Positions 48,882-61,427 of a stretch of 64,000 nt of DNA are shown here, one piece after another (the stretch's first letter is position 1; every line of letters begins with the position of its first letter). The stretch comes from Nakamurella lactea DSM 19367 (lineage in GTDB: Bacteria > Actinomycetota > Actinomycetes > Mycobacteriales > Nakamurellaceae), in assembly GCF_000426645.1 (NCBI RefSeq), contig NZ_AUFT01000005.1, positions 62,001 through 126,000 of the forward strand, read 5' to 3'. The notes beneath the pieces were generated by a model that did not search any database, had not been told where the DNA came from, and saw only the letters and a program-made list of their open reading frames with translations. The position numbers and the translations under genes were made by a program.

Positions 48882-50104
48882 CGCATTACCTGGCCGACAT
48901 CCCTTCACCGCCGCAGGGCGTCTGGCACGTCGGATCGATTGCTATCCGGGCCTACGCGCTGTTCATCATCGCCGGCATCATCATCGCCGTCATCTGGGGC
49001 GGTCGGCGGTACGTCGCCCGCGGCGGTCGACCCGGTCGGATCGCCGACCTGGCGGTCTGGGGGGTCCCGTTCGGCCTGGTCGGTGGCCGGCTGTACCACG
49101 TGATCACCGATCACGAGTTGTACTTCGGCCCCGGCCGCAACCCCTGGAAGGCGCTGGCCATCTGGGAGGGCGGGCTGGGCATCTGGGGCGCGATCGCGTT
49201 GGGCGCCTTCGGTTTCTGGCTCGGCTGCCGGCACTACAAGATCCCGTTGGCGCCGGTGGCCGATGCGCTGGCGCCGGCCATCGTCGTCGCCCAGGCGATC
49301 GGGCGGCTGGGCAACTACTTCAACCAGGAGCTGTTCGGCTCGCCCACCACGCTGCCGTGGGGCCTCGAGGTGTATCTGCGGACACCAGGCGGGGTGGCCG
49401 GCAGCGTGCAGCAGTGCGTCGACGCCGGCGTTGCCCCCGAGTTCCCGACGGACTTCATCAAGGCCACCCCCGAGGTGCTCTGCGGGGTCTACCACCCGAC
49501 GTTCCTGTACGAGCTGATCTGGGATCTGCTGGTGGCTGCCGTCATCGTCTGGGCGGATCGGAAGTTCCGGCTCGGCGGCGGCCGGGTGTTCGCGCTCTAC
49601 GTCGCCGGCTACACGGCCGGCCGGGGCTGGATCGAGGCGTTGCGGATCGACCCGGCCCGGACCCACATCCTCGGTCTCCGGGTGAACATCGTCGTCTCGA
49701 TCGTGGTATTCCTGCTCGCGGTTGCCTACCTGATCTGGCGTCGAAAGGTCGGCCGGGAGGACCCGGCGGTCGTCGCCGGGCCGGGCGGGGCCGACAAGGA
49801 CTCGGCCGGTGCGCCGCCGCCGGCCGCGGAGGGCGCGGCCGATGCGGCCGGCGTGCTGAGCACGCCGGTGGACACCATCGACGGCGCCGCGGCCGAGGAC
49901 GCCGGCGAAACCGCCGGTGACGGCGTCGGGCAGCCGACCGGTGACGCCGCGGCCGAGGTCTCCGGCGAACCCGCGGCCGACGTCACCGGCGAACCGATCG
50001 GCGAGGCCGGTGACGGACCGGCCGGTGAGCCGACCGCCGGCTCCGACGTCGGTCACGATTCGGGAACGACGGATACGTCGCCCGATCGCCGTATCGGCGG
50101 CTGA
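48878..50104 (+). CDS. lgt: Prolipoprotein diacylglyceryl transferase
   Basis: Membrane enzyme that attaches diacylglycerol to the lipobox cysteine of prolipoproteins. The product has 408 residues. Motifs include GGRLYHVITDHELYF, QAIGRLGNYFNQELFG with the essential Arg, Asn and Glu, and YTAGRGWIEALR with the Tyr-x3-Arg-x3-Glu set. About seven transmembrane helices end near residue 290. The last 110 residues are a hydrophilic tail rich in Ala, Gly, Asp and Glu with loosely repeated GEPAADV/GEPIGEA units, unusual next to the 260-290 residues of most Lgt proteins but seen in actinobacterial ones. It follows trpA by a GTGA overlap, a common actinobacterial order. Confidence 0.94.
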   Translation: MTHYLADIPSPPQGVWHVGSIAIRAYALFIIAGIIIAVIWGGRRYVARGGRPGRIADLAVWGVPFGLVGGRLYHVITDHELYFGPGRNPWKALAIWEGGLGIWGAIALGAFGFWLGCRHYKIPLAPVADALAPAIVVAQAIGRLGNYFNQELFGSPTTLPWGLEVYLRTPGGVAGSVQQCVDAGVAPEFPTDFIKATPEVLCGVYHPTFLYELIWDLLVAAVIVWADRKFRLGGGRVFALYVAGYTAGRGWIEALRIDPARTHILGLRVNIVVSIVVFLLAVAYLIWRRKVGREDPAVVAGPGGADKDSAGAPPPAAEGAADAAGVLSTPVDTIDGAAAEDAGETAGDGVGQPTGDAAAEVSGEPAADVTGEPIGEAGDGPAGEPTAGSDVGHDSGTTDTSPDRRIGG

Positions 50105-50140
50105 GACATCGTCCTGTAACCTCCTGGACATCAGGCCACA

Positions 50141-50178
50141 GTCGTCCTGGACCACCCCTTCCTGCAGGGTAGGACGAC
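50141..50178 (+). terminator. Hairpin in lgt-gltB gap
   Basis: GTCGTCCT (50141-50148) and AGGACGAC (50171-50178) form an 8-bp stem; ACCC and GGGT inside can extend it with a bulge. It lies 36 bp after lgt and 155 bp before gltB. A terminator of the trp-lgt transcript is likely, though a gltB leader structure cannot be excluded. The rest of the 228-bp gap shows no recognised motif apart from the gltB Shine-Dalgarno. Confidence 0.45.
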
Positions 50179-50332
50179 AACGCGGAGAACCCGCTCCCCG
50201 TTCTGCTCTGCCGCCACTCGCTGCGCGGCCCGCCGCCGCATCGCACGAGGCGCACCACTCTCGTTCCGTTCCGCGCCATGTCGCTCGGGCAGAGCCGCCC
50301 GGCGAGAGTCACCTTCTTTCCGGAGGTCTGCG

Positions 50333-54962
<4,630 letters not shown>

Positions 54963-54970
<8 letters not shown>

Positions 54971-56411
54971 TCCGAGTGGATTCCTCAAGCACAGCCGGCG
55001 GACGCCGGCCCGTCGCCCCGTCCCGTTGCGACTGCGGGACTGGCGCGAGGTCTACCAACCGTTCTCCGAGAAGGACTCCAGGGATCAGGCAGCGCGCTGC
55101 ATGGACTGCGGAGTGCCGTTCTGCCACAATGGATGTCCGCTCGGCAACCTGATCCCGGAGTGGAACGAGCTGGCCCGGCTGGGTCGTTGGGAGGATGCGG
55201 CCGACCGGCTGCACGCGACGAACAATTTCCCGGAGTTCACCGGTCGGCTGTGTCCGGCACCCTGTGAGGCGTCGTGCGTGCTCGGCATCGGTGACGAGCC
55301 GGTGGCGATCAAGTTGTTGGAGCAGCAGATCGCCGACACGGCCATCGAATCGGGCGGCCTGACGCCACGGCCGGCGGCCGTGGCGACGGGTCGCACGGTG
55401 GCCGTCGTCGGGTCAGGGCCGGCCGGCCTGGCGGCCGCGCAGCAGCTGGCCAGGGCGGGCCATGCGGTCACCGTGTTCGAGCGGGACGGGCGGGTCGGCG
55501 GCCTGATGCGGTACGGCATTCCGGAGTTCAAGATGGACTCGGCGGTGCTCGACCGGCGGCTGGCCCAGCTGGCCGCGGAGGGCGTCAGGTTCATCACCCA
55601 CTGCGAGGTCGGGGTCGACCTGGCGGTCGAAGACCTGCGCGCGGGGTTCGATGCGATTCTGTTGGCGACCGGCGCCACCGTCGCCCGCGAACTCGACGTC
55701 GAGGGCCGGCACCTGGGCGGGATCCACCTGGCCATGGAGTATCTGGTACAGGCGAACAAGGTGGTCGAGGGGGCGCTGGAACGCGCGCCGATCGACGCGG
55801 CCGGCAAACACGTGGTGATCATCGGCGGCGGCGACACCGGCGCCGACTGCTACGGAACGGCCCTGAGACAGGGCGCGGCCTCGGTGACCCAGCTGGACAT
55901 CCATGCCCGGCCGCCGGAAACCAGGGACCCGTCAACCCCGTGGCCCACCTACCCGTTGATGCTGCGGATGTCGGCTGCCCACGAGGAAGGCGGCGAGCGG
56001 GTGTTCGGGGTGAACTCGACCTCCTTCGAAGGTGCGGATGGTGCGGTCACCGGACTGCACCTGGTGTCCGGGACCCGGATCCCCGGCGGATTCGTTCCGG
56101 ACGAGGGCACCGACGCGCACCTGCCCGCGGACCTGGTGTTGCTGGCGTTGGGTTTCACCGGGCCGGAGACCACCGGCCTGCTGGACGGGCTGGGCGTCGG
56201 ACTCACCAAACGCGGGCTGATCGGCCGGGGTGACGACTACCAGACGGATGTCCCCGGCGTCTTCGTGGCCGGCGACGCCGGCCGCGGGCAGTCGCTGATC
56301 GTCTGGGCGATCGCCGAGGGACGATCCGCGGCGGCCGGCATCGACGGCTACCTGTCCGAAGGGTCCCAGCTGCCGAATCCGCTGGCGCCGACGGCCGTGG
56401 CGCTGCGCTGA
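54963..56411 (+). CDS. gltD: Glutamate synthase small subunit
   Basis: NADPH-oxidising small subunit of GOGAT, 482 residues. N-terminal 4Fe-4S ligands are in [17 protein letters not shown] and [14 protein letters not shown]. The FAD site is [19 protein letters not shown] followed by [15 protein letters not shown], and the NADPH site is [20 protein letters not shown]. The C-terminal [20 protein letters not shown] completes FAD binding. It starts 8 bp inside the end of gltB, so subunits are made together. Confidence 0.96.
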
Positions 56412-56485
56412 CCAGCGCGCCGTCCCCGGCCGACGGCACGCCGGACGGGTATCGGACCCGACGATGTGAACCGATTCAGAAGGGT

Positions 56486-56491
56486 TATAGG
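56486..56491 (+). promoter_or_regulatory. Candidate -10 element upstream of pyk
   Basis: TATAGG lies 8 nt before ATG 56500, with TGTGAA about 15 bp further upstream as a poor -35. No Shine-Dalgarno is present, so pyk is probably leaderless. Confidence 0.45.
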
Positions 56492-56499
56492 CTGTCCGG

Positions 56500-57927
56500 A
56501 TGGATCGTCGCGCAAAGATCGTCTGCACCCTCGGCCCGGCCACCTCGTCGCAGGAGCAGATCGACGCTCTGGTCGACGCCGGCATGGATGTCGCCCGGAT
56601 GAATTTCAGCCACGGCGATCACGCCGACCACGCCGAGGTCTATCAGCATGTCCGCAACGCCGCCGCGGCCACCGGGAAGGCGGTCGGCATCCTCGCCGAT
56701 CTGCAGGGCCCGAAGATTCGGCTCGGCCGGTTCACCGAGGGGCTGAGCCCGTACTGGGCGACCGGTGACGACATCGTCATCACCGTCGACGACATCGTCG
56801 GCAGCGCCGATCGGGTGTCGACCACCTATGCGGGTCTGGCGAACGATGCCCGGCCGGGCGACCGGCTGCTGATCGACGACGGCAAGGTCGGTCTGGTGGT
56901 CACCGAGGTGTCCGGAAACGACGTGCACTGCAAGGTCACCGAGGGTGGGCCGGTGTCCAACAACAAGGGCATCTCGCTGCCCGGGATGAACGTCTCGGTG
57001 CCGGCGATGAGCGAGAAGGACATCGCCGATCTCAAATTCGCCCTGTCGCTGGGCGTGGACTTCATCGCACTGTCGTTCGTCCGCTCGCCGGCCGATGTCG
57101 ACCTGGTCCACCAGGTGATGGACGAGGTCGGGTCGCCGCGGCTGCCGGTGATTGCCAAATTGGAGAAGCCGGAGGCGGTGGCCAATCTCGAGGCGATCGT
57201 GTTGGCATTCGACGGGGTCATGGTGGCCAGGGGAGACCTGGGTGTCGAACTGCCGCTCGAGCAGGTGCCGCTGGTGCAGAAGCGAACCGTGCAGATCGCC
57301 AGGGAGAACGCCAAGCCGGTGATCGTGGCGACCCAGATGCTCGACTCGATGATCGAGCACTCGCGCCCCACCAGGGCCGAGGCCTCCGACGTGGCCAACG
57401 CGGTACTCGACGGCGCCGACGCGGTGATGCTCTCCGGCGAGACCTCGGTCGGCAAATACCCGATCGTCACCGTTCGGACCATGTCGCGGATCGTCGAGGC
57501 GGTGGAGAAGGAGTCGGTGGTGGCGCCGCCGCTGACCCATGTACCGCGCACCAAGCGGGGCGTGCTGTCGTATGCGGCGCGCGACATCGGCGAGCGGCTG
57601 AGCGCCAAGGCGCTGGTGGCCTTCACCCAGTCCGGCGACACCGTCCGCCGGCTCGCCCGGTTGCACACGCCGCTGCCACTGTTGGCCTTCACACCCTTGG
57701 AGTCGACCAGGAACCAGCTGTCGCTCACCTGGGGGACCGAGACCTTCGCGGTGCCCAGCGTCGACTCCACCGATGCCATGGTCCGGCAGGTCGACAGCGC
57801 GATGCTGGACGTCCCCGGGTACCACTCCGGCGACACGGTGGTGATCGTCGCCGGCTCACCGCCCAACACCTCTGGTTCGACGAACCTGATCCGGGTGCAC
57901 AAGATCGGCGAGGAAGACATCAACTGA
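56500..57927 (+). CDS. pyk: Pyruvate kinase
   Basis: Last step of glycolysis, PEP and ADP to pyruvate and ATP. The product has 475 residues. Motifs: RRAKIVCTLGPATSS, GMDVARMNFSHGDHADH, ILADLQGPKIRLGRF, the catalytic Lys in VIAKLEKPEAVANLEAI, FDGVMVARGDLGVELPLEQV and KPVIVATQMLDSMIEHSRPT, then the C-terminal allosteric domain. The start is the first ATG, matching the usual M-x-RRAKIVCTLGP opening. Confidence 0.96.
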   Translation: MDRRAKIVCTLGPATSSQEQIDALVDAGMDVARMNFSHGDHADHAEVYQHVRNAAAATGKAVGILADLQGPKIRLGRFTEGLSPYWATGDDIVITVDDIVGSADRVSTTYAGLANDARPGDRLLIDDGKVGLVVTEVSGNDVHCKVTEGGPVSNNKGISLPGMNVSVPAMSEKDIADLKFALSLGVDFIALSFVRSPADVDLVHQVMDEVGSPRLPVIAKLEKPEAVANLEAIVLAFDGVMVARGDLGVELPLEQVPLVQKRTVQIARENAKPVIVATQMLDSMIEHSRPTRAEASDVANAVLDGADAVMLSGETSVGKYPIVTVRTMSRIVEAVEKESVVAPPLTHVPRTKRGVLSYAARDIGERLSAKALVAFTQSGDTVRRLARLHTPLPLLAFTPLESTRNQLSLTWGTETFAVPSVDSTDAMVRQVDSAMLDVPGYHSGDTVVIVAGSPPNTSGSTNLIRVHKIGEEDIN

Positions 57928-57953
57928 GGGAGCCGCGGGCGGCCGGCCACGGC

Positions 57954-57966
57954 CGGGCGACGCCCG
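57954..57966 (+). terminator. Short hairpin after pyk
   Basis: CGGGC and GCCCG enclose a 3-nt loop 27 bp after the pyk stop. It is a small GC-rich hairpin without a U-tract and may contribute to termination. Confidence 0.3.
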
Positions 57967-57984
57967 ATCGGCGCCTGCGGGCGA

Positions 57985-57990
57985 TACGGT
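57985..57990 (+). promoter_or_regulatory. Candidate -10 element, leaderless tesB
   Basis: TACGGT lies 7 nt before GTG 57998, the same hexamer and spacing found before mce and marR. It favours 57998 over GTG 57989 as the start. Confidence 0.5.
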
Positions 57991-57997
57991 GACGGGC

Positions 57998-58912
57998 GTG
58001 ACCACACCAGGCGGCGGCGAACCGACCGAGGTCGAACTGGACACCGATGGGGTTCCGCGCGGGCAGTCCGTGCTCGATGCGTTACTGCAGATGCTCGACG
58101 TTGCGGAGCTGACCCCTGACGTCTATCGCGGTCTGTCGCCGAAGAGCCGGCTGCAGCGGGTGTTCGGCGGGCAGGTCGCCGCCCAGGCGCTGGTCGCCGC
58201 CGGCCGGACGGTGGGCGCCGACCGTACCGTGCATTCGCTGCACTCCTACTTCGTCCGGCCCGGCGACCCGCGCGAGCCGATCGACTACTACGTCGACCGC
58301 ACCAGGGACGGCCGGTCGTTCACCACCCGCCGGGTGGTAGCCCAGCAACAGGGCACGCCGATCTTCACCCTTTCGGCCTCGTTCCAGATTGACGAGCCCG
58401 GTGTCGATCACCAGCTGGAGATGCCGGAGGTGGCCGGCCCGGACCTGCTGCCGAGCTATCCGGAAAGGCTTGCCGGCAGCCGTCATCCGGGCCCGTGGGC
58501 GAAGATCCCACGCCCGGTGGACATCAGGTACGTCACCGATCCGCCGTGGGCGCGGGCGCTCGGGTTGCCGCTGCCGGGGGCGCACACCCAGGTGTGGTTC
58601 CGGGCCGACGGACGGATGCCGGAGGATCCGTTGCTGCACATCTGCCTGCTGACCTATGTCTCCGACCTTTTCCTGCTCGACTCGGTGCTGGCCATCCACG
58701 GCCTTGACCCGCAGCAGCGGAACCTGCAGATGGCCTCGCTGGATCATGCCGTCTGGTTCCACCGCCCGATCCGGATGGACGATTGGGTGCTCTACGACGT
58801 CAGCTCGCCGAGCGCGTCGGGTGGCCGCGGCCTAGGGTTCGGTCACTTCTTCGGGGCTGACGGCCAGATGGTCGCGACGGTGGTCCAGGAGGGTCTGGTC
58901 CGGCTGCGATGA
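57998..58912 (+). CDS. tesB: Acyl-CoA thioesterase II
   Basis: Double-hotdog TesB-family thioesterase that hydrolyses acyl-CoA to free acid and CoA. The product has 304 residues. It shows LQRVFGGQVAAQALVAAGRT, LHSYFVRPGDPREPIDYYVD, FTTRRVVAQQQGTPIF in the first hotdog and LAIHGLDPQQRNLQMASLDHAVWFHRP-type sequence in the second, where the conserved SLDHAVWFH includes the catalytic Asp. The C-terminal SGGRGLGFGHFF and VATVVQEGLVR are also typical. Physiological role is unclear, as for most TesB proteins. Confidence 0.93.
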   Translation: MTTPGGGEPTEVELDTDGVPRGQSVLDALLQMLDVAELTPDVYRGLSPKSRLQRVFGGQVAAQALVAAGRTVGADRTVHSLHSYFVRPGDPREPIDYYVDRTRDGRSFTTRRVVAQQQGTPIFTLSASFQIDEPGVDHQLEMPEVAGPDLLPSYPERLAGSRHPGPWAKIPRPVDIRYVTDPPWARALGLPLPGAHTQVWFRADGRMPEDPLLHICLLTYVSDLFLLDSVLAIHGLDPQQRNLQMASLDHAVWFHRPIRMDDWVLYDVSSPSASGGRGLGFGHFFGADGQMVATVVQEGLVRLR

Positions 58913-58916
58913 CGCC

Positions 58917-58958
58917 GGGGACCGAACGATCGGTGTCGGGGATCGAACGATGGGCGTC
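58917..58958 (+). repeat. 21-bp imperfect tandem repeat
   Basis: Two adjoining 21-bp units (58917-58937 and 58938-58958), each beginning GGGGA and containing CGAACGAT, differ at three positions. They lie just after the tesB stop. The 267-bp gap to the next gene holds nothing else recognised. Confidence 0.65.
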
Positions 58959-59179
58959 GGGGTGACGTCGAGGCGACGGGCAGCAGTAGCAGAAGCGGTG
59001 CCGCGCAACTGGTCTGCCACTGCGCCCGGATGCCGAGTCGGTGACCGGCCGCCGGTTCGGCCGGCCGGTCGCGCGGCCAATGTCCAGTTAGCACCAGGGT
59101 CGGACGGGGGGTGAGGATCAGGGTTGATTGGGGGGTCACGGGGATTCAGCATGTGTCCGGACCGGACCAGGCTGAACCT

Positions 59180-60004
59180 ATGACGATCTTGGTGGTGCGG
59201 CGTTCGGGGCCAACCAGTGGCGGCAGTGCGACCTGGGGCTCGGGGGTGTTGCCGGTGGCGCTGTCGGTCGCCGTGCTGGCCCTGCTCGCGGCGCAGTTGC
59301 TGTCGGGACCCAGCTACGACTCGACCAAGGATCCGCTGTCCGGGCTGGAGTGGACGTCCCAGGGGTGGCTGTTCCCGGTGGCCCTGATGGCGTTGGCCGT
59401 CGGCCTGTGCTGTGCGGCGGGGGTGGTCGGCGCGGTACGACGGTGGGGATCGCTGCCGGCCGTGCTGCTCGGCCTGGCCGGCGTCGGCGGGGCGGCGGCG
59501 GCGCTGTACCCGTCGGATCCGCCGGACGCGCTGGTGATGACGGGCGTGGGCGAGGTGCATCGATGGGCGTCGACCGCGGTGCTCGTGCTGCCGCTGGTCG
59601 CCACGCTCCGGGTGGTCGCGTCACTGCGGGCGCAGGCCAGTCTGGATCCGACGGTCGCGATCATCCGGCGCCGTTTGGTGCGGTTGCTGACGCTGACCGC
59701 GGCCGCCGGGTTGATCTTCCTCGGCGGATTCCTCCCGGCGATCCTGCACTCCGATCCGGCCGTGCTCGCGGGCCTGACCGCGGTGAACGGCTTGTCGCAA
59801 CGACTGCTGGCGATCCTGATGGTGGTCTGTGTCTGGCAGCTCGGCCGGTTGGCCAGGAACCGGTCGGTGCAGCGGCTCGGTGTGGAACGGCAAGCGGCAC
59901 AGCGTGATCGCGGTTCCGACCCGACCCGACGCGCCGGGATCGGCCGACCGCAGCAGACCCGGACGGACGATCGCGAGCCGGTACTTGCCGGTCAGCACCG
60001 GTGA
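59180..60004 (+). CDS. DUF998-family membrane protein
   Basis: Product of 274 residues with about six transmembrane helices and a basic hydrophilic C-terminal tail of about 55 residues. The first extracytoplasmic loop has GPSYDSTKDPLSGLEW and a later region has LYPSDPP and VGEVHRWAS, matching the conserved YDxxxxPLS, P-x-D and H-x-x-x-S spacing of DUF998 proteins, whose function is unknown. ATG 59180 follows CAGGCT by 6 nt; a GTG at 59111 is in frame but would add 23 hydrophilic residues. Confidence 0.72.
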   Translation: MTILVVRRSGPTSGGSATWGSGVLPVALSVAVLALLAAQLLSGPSYDSTKDPLSGLEWTSQGWLFPVALMALAVGLCCAAGVVGAVRRWGSLPAVLLGLAGVGGAAAALYPSDPPDALVMTGVGEVHRWASTAVLVLPLVATLRVVASLRAQASLDPTVAIIRRRLVRLLTLTAAAGLIFLGGFLPAILHSDPAVLAGLTAVNGLSQRLLAILMVVCVWQLGRLARNRSVQRLGVERQAAQRDRGSDPTRRAGIGRPQQTRTDDREPVLAGQHR

Positions 60005-60026
60005 AGCAGGTCCGGTCGTCCCCGAA

Positions 60027-60039
60027 CGGGCTACGCCCG
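60027..60039 (+). terminator. Short hairpin after DUF998 gene
   Basis: CGGGC (60027-60031) and GCCCG (60035-60039) pair around a TAC loop 22 bp after the stop; a further CCGGA-CAAA-TCCGG hairpin lies at 60072-60085. These separate the housekeeping side from the injection-system genes. Confidence 0.35.
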
Positions 60040-60177
60040 AACGATGATGTATGACACTAATGGCGGCTATGCCGGACAAATCCGGAATCGTACGGTTGAC
60101 CTCAACCGGCCGAATCGTGCCATCGCACCGCGGTTGGTCGTCGGGTCGTCGCATCGTCAGCCGAGGGGAGGCGTCAG

Positions 60178-60750
60178 GTGCCGCAAGCGCGTCCGACCGA
60201 CCGACCCCCGTCGGACCCGGCCCCGTCAGACCCGGCCCCGTCCGGACGAGCCACGTCGGGGAGGACCGCCGTCCTGACGGGGCTGCTCGCCGGCGTGCTG
60301 CTGCTGGTAGCCGGGTGTAGTTGGGTGTCCGGCATCTTCGGTGGGTCGGACCCGTCGGCAGGAACCTCGATCTCGGTTTTCGATGTCAAGGTGGGCCAGT
60401 GTTTTCAGGCGCCGACCGCCGTGCACGCCGAGCTCTCCGACCTGATCACGGTGCCGTGCCAGACCCCGCATCGCCAGGAGTCGTTCGCGCTGCTGCCGTA
60501 CCAGGCGCCGAAGGGCGCCGACCCGTCGCTGTACCCGGGGGACACCGCGCTCACCTCGTTCGCCGAGGGCAAGTGTGCTGAGGCCTTCGGTCCCTACGTC
60601 GGGGTCAGTTACCTCGACTCCTCGCTGTACTTCACCTACCTGTTGCCGTCGGCGCGCGGGTGGGAGCAGGGCGACGACCGCTCGGTGATCTGTTTCGTGA
60701 CAACGACCGGTCCGGAACTCACCAGCTCGGTGAAGGGCGCGAAGCTCTGA
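60178..60750 (+). CDS. Septum-formation-domain lipoprotein
   Basis: Product of 190 residues from GTG 60178, with GGGGAGG about 6 nt upstream. A Pro/Ser/Asp-rich N-terminus carrying a 15-bp tandem duplication (60208-60237) leads to a hydrophobic stretch and lipobox LLLVAGC (Cys47), so it is a membrane-anchored lipoprotein. The mature part has four cysteines in the spacing of the actinobacterial septum-formation family: KVGQCFQAP, TVPCQTPHRQESF, GKCAEAFGPYVG and SVICFVTT, with RGWEQGDDRS before the last. It ends 16 bp before the PAAR-like gene and may share its transcript; whether it serves the injection system is unknown. Confidence 0.75.
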   Translation: MPQARPTDRPPSDPAPSDPAPSGRATSGRTAVLTGLLAGVLLLVAGCSWVSGIFGGSDPSAGTSISVFDVKVGQCFQAPTAVHAELSDLITVPCQTPHRQESFALLPYQAPKGADPSLYPGDTALTSFAEGKCAEAFGPYVGVSYLDSSLYFTYLLPSARGWEQGDDRSVICFVTTTGPELTSSVKGAKL

Positions 60751-60766
60751 GGCGAAAGGAAATGTG

Positions 60767-61156
60767 ATGGGCCAATGTGTGGTGTCCGGCGCCGCGCTGA
60801 TGTGCACGATGGGGATGGCGCCGTCGAGTCTGGTGGTGGTCAACCCGACCCGCCCGATAGTCGAGGGACGGCCAGCGGCGGCGATCACCGACATCGCGCC
60901 GATGGCCAATATCCCGCCCTTCGGAATGTGCCAGTCGCTGGCCAACCCCACCGTTGCCGCGGCAACCGCGGCGGCACTCGGGGTGCTGACCCCGATGCCC
61001 TGCGTGCCGGTGCCGGCGGCGCCCTGGGCGCCGGGTGGACCCACCGTGCTGGTCGGCGGATTGCCTGTCGTCACGCAGACTTCCAAGTGCATGTGCGCCT
61101 ACGGGGGCGTCATTTCGGTGACCTTGCCCGGGGCAGCGACCGTCACCACACCCTGA
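60767..61156 (+). CDS. DUF4280 PAAR-like protein
   Basis: Product of 129 residues. It begins MGQCVVSGAALMCTMGMAPS and has TDIAPMANIPPFGMCQSLAN, LTPMPCVPVPAAPWAPGG and the C-terminal TSKCMCAYGGVISVT. Six cysteines and many Gly/Pro turns are seen. This matches DUF4280, a PAAR-like family; PAAR proteins cap the spike of contractile injection machines and may carry metal bound by Cys/His. GAAAGGA (60754-60760) is 6 nt upstream; GTG 60764 is an alternative. It lies 271 bp before the tail sheath gene on the same strand. Confidence 0.83.
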   Translation: MGQCVVSGAALMCTMGMAPSSLVVVNPTRPIVEGRPAAAITDIAPMANIPPFGMCQSLANPTVAAATAAALGVLTPMPCVPVPAAPWAPGGPTVLVGGLPVVTQTSKCMCAYGGVISVTLPGAATVTTP

Positions 61157-61427
61157 GTCCGGCCGGGCCAACGCCGGCCGATTGCGGCCGTTTCGCGCTT
61201 TCGGGTTACAGCGAAGGGCCGCCCGGGCCGTGGAGCAGCGGAGGGTATCGGCCGAACGGGTGGTGTTCACCATCGAACAGCTCCGGATTTGGCATTTGGA
61301 TGAAAGCTATTCTCACCACGCGTTCGGAATGCAATAGTTTGTACGGAATGCGATCGCGACGTGTTTCCTCCGGTCTCCGCCAATCGACGGCGACCTCACT
61401 GCACGTGATCCCCTGACAGGAGTCGGT
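61157..61427 (+). promoter_or_regulatory. Non-coding leader before tail sheath gene
   Basis: This 271-bp gap is less GC-rich than the rest of the window between about 61275 and 61350. CGGAATGC occurs twice, at 61325-61332 and 61344-61351, with a 19-bp period, close to two helical turns. TATTCT (61308-61313) and TAGTTT (61335-61340) are candidate -10 hexamers, but no matching -35 was found. It probably holds the promoter of the sheath-tube operon and perhaps an operator. Confidence 0.4.
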
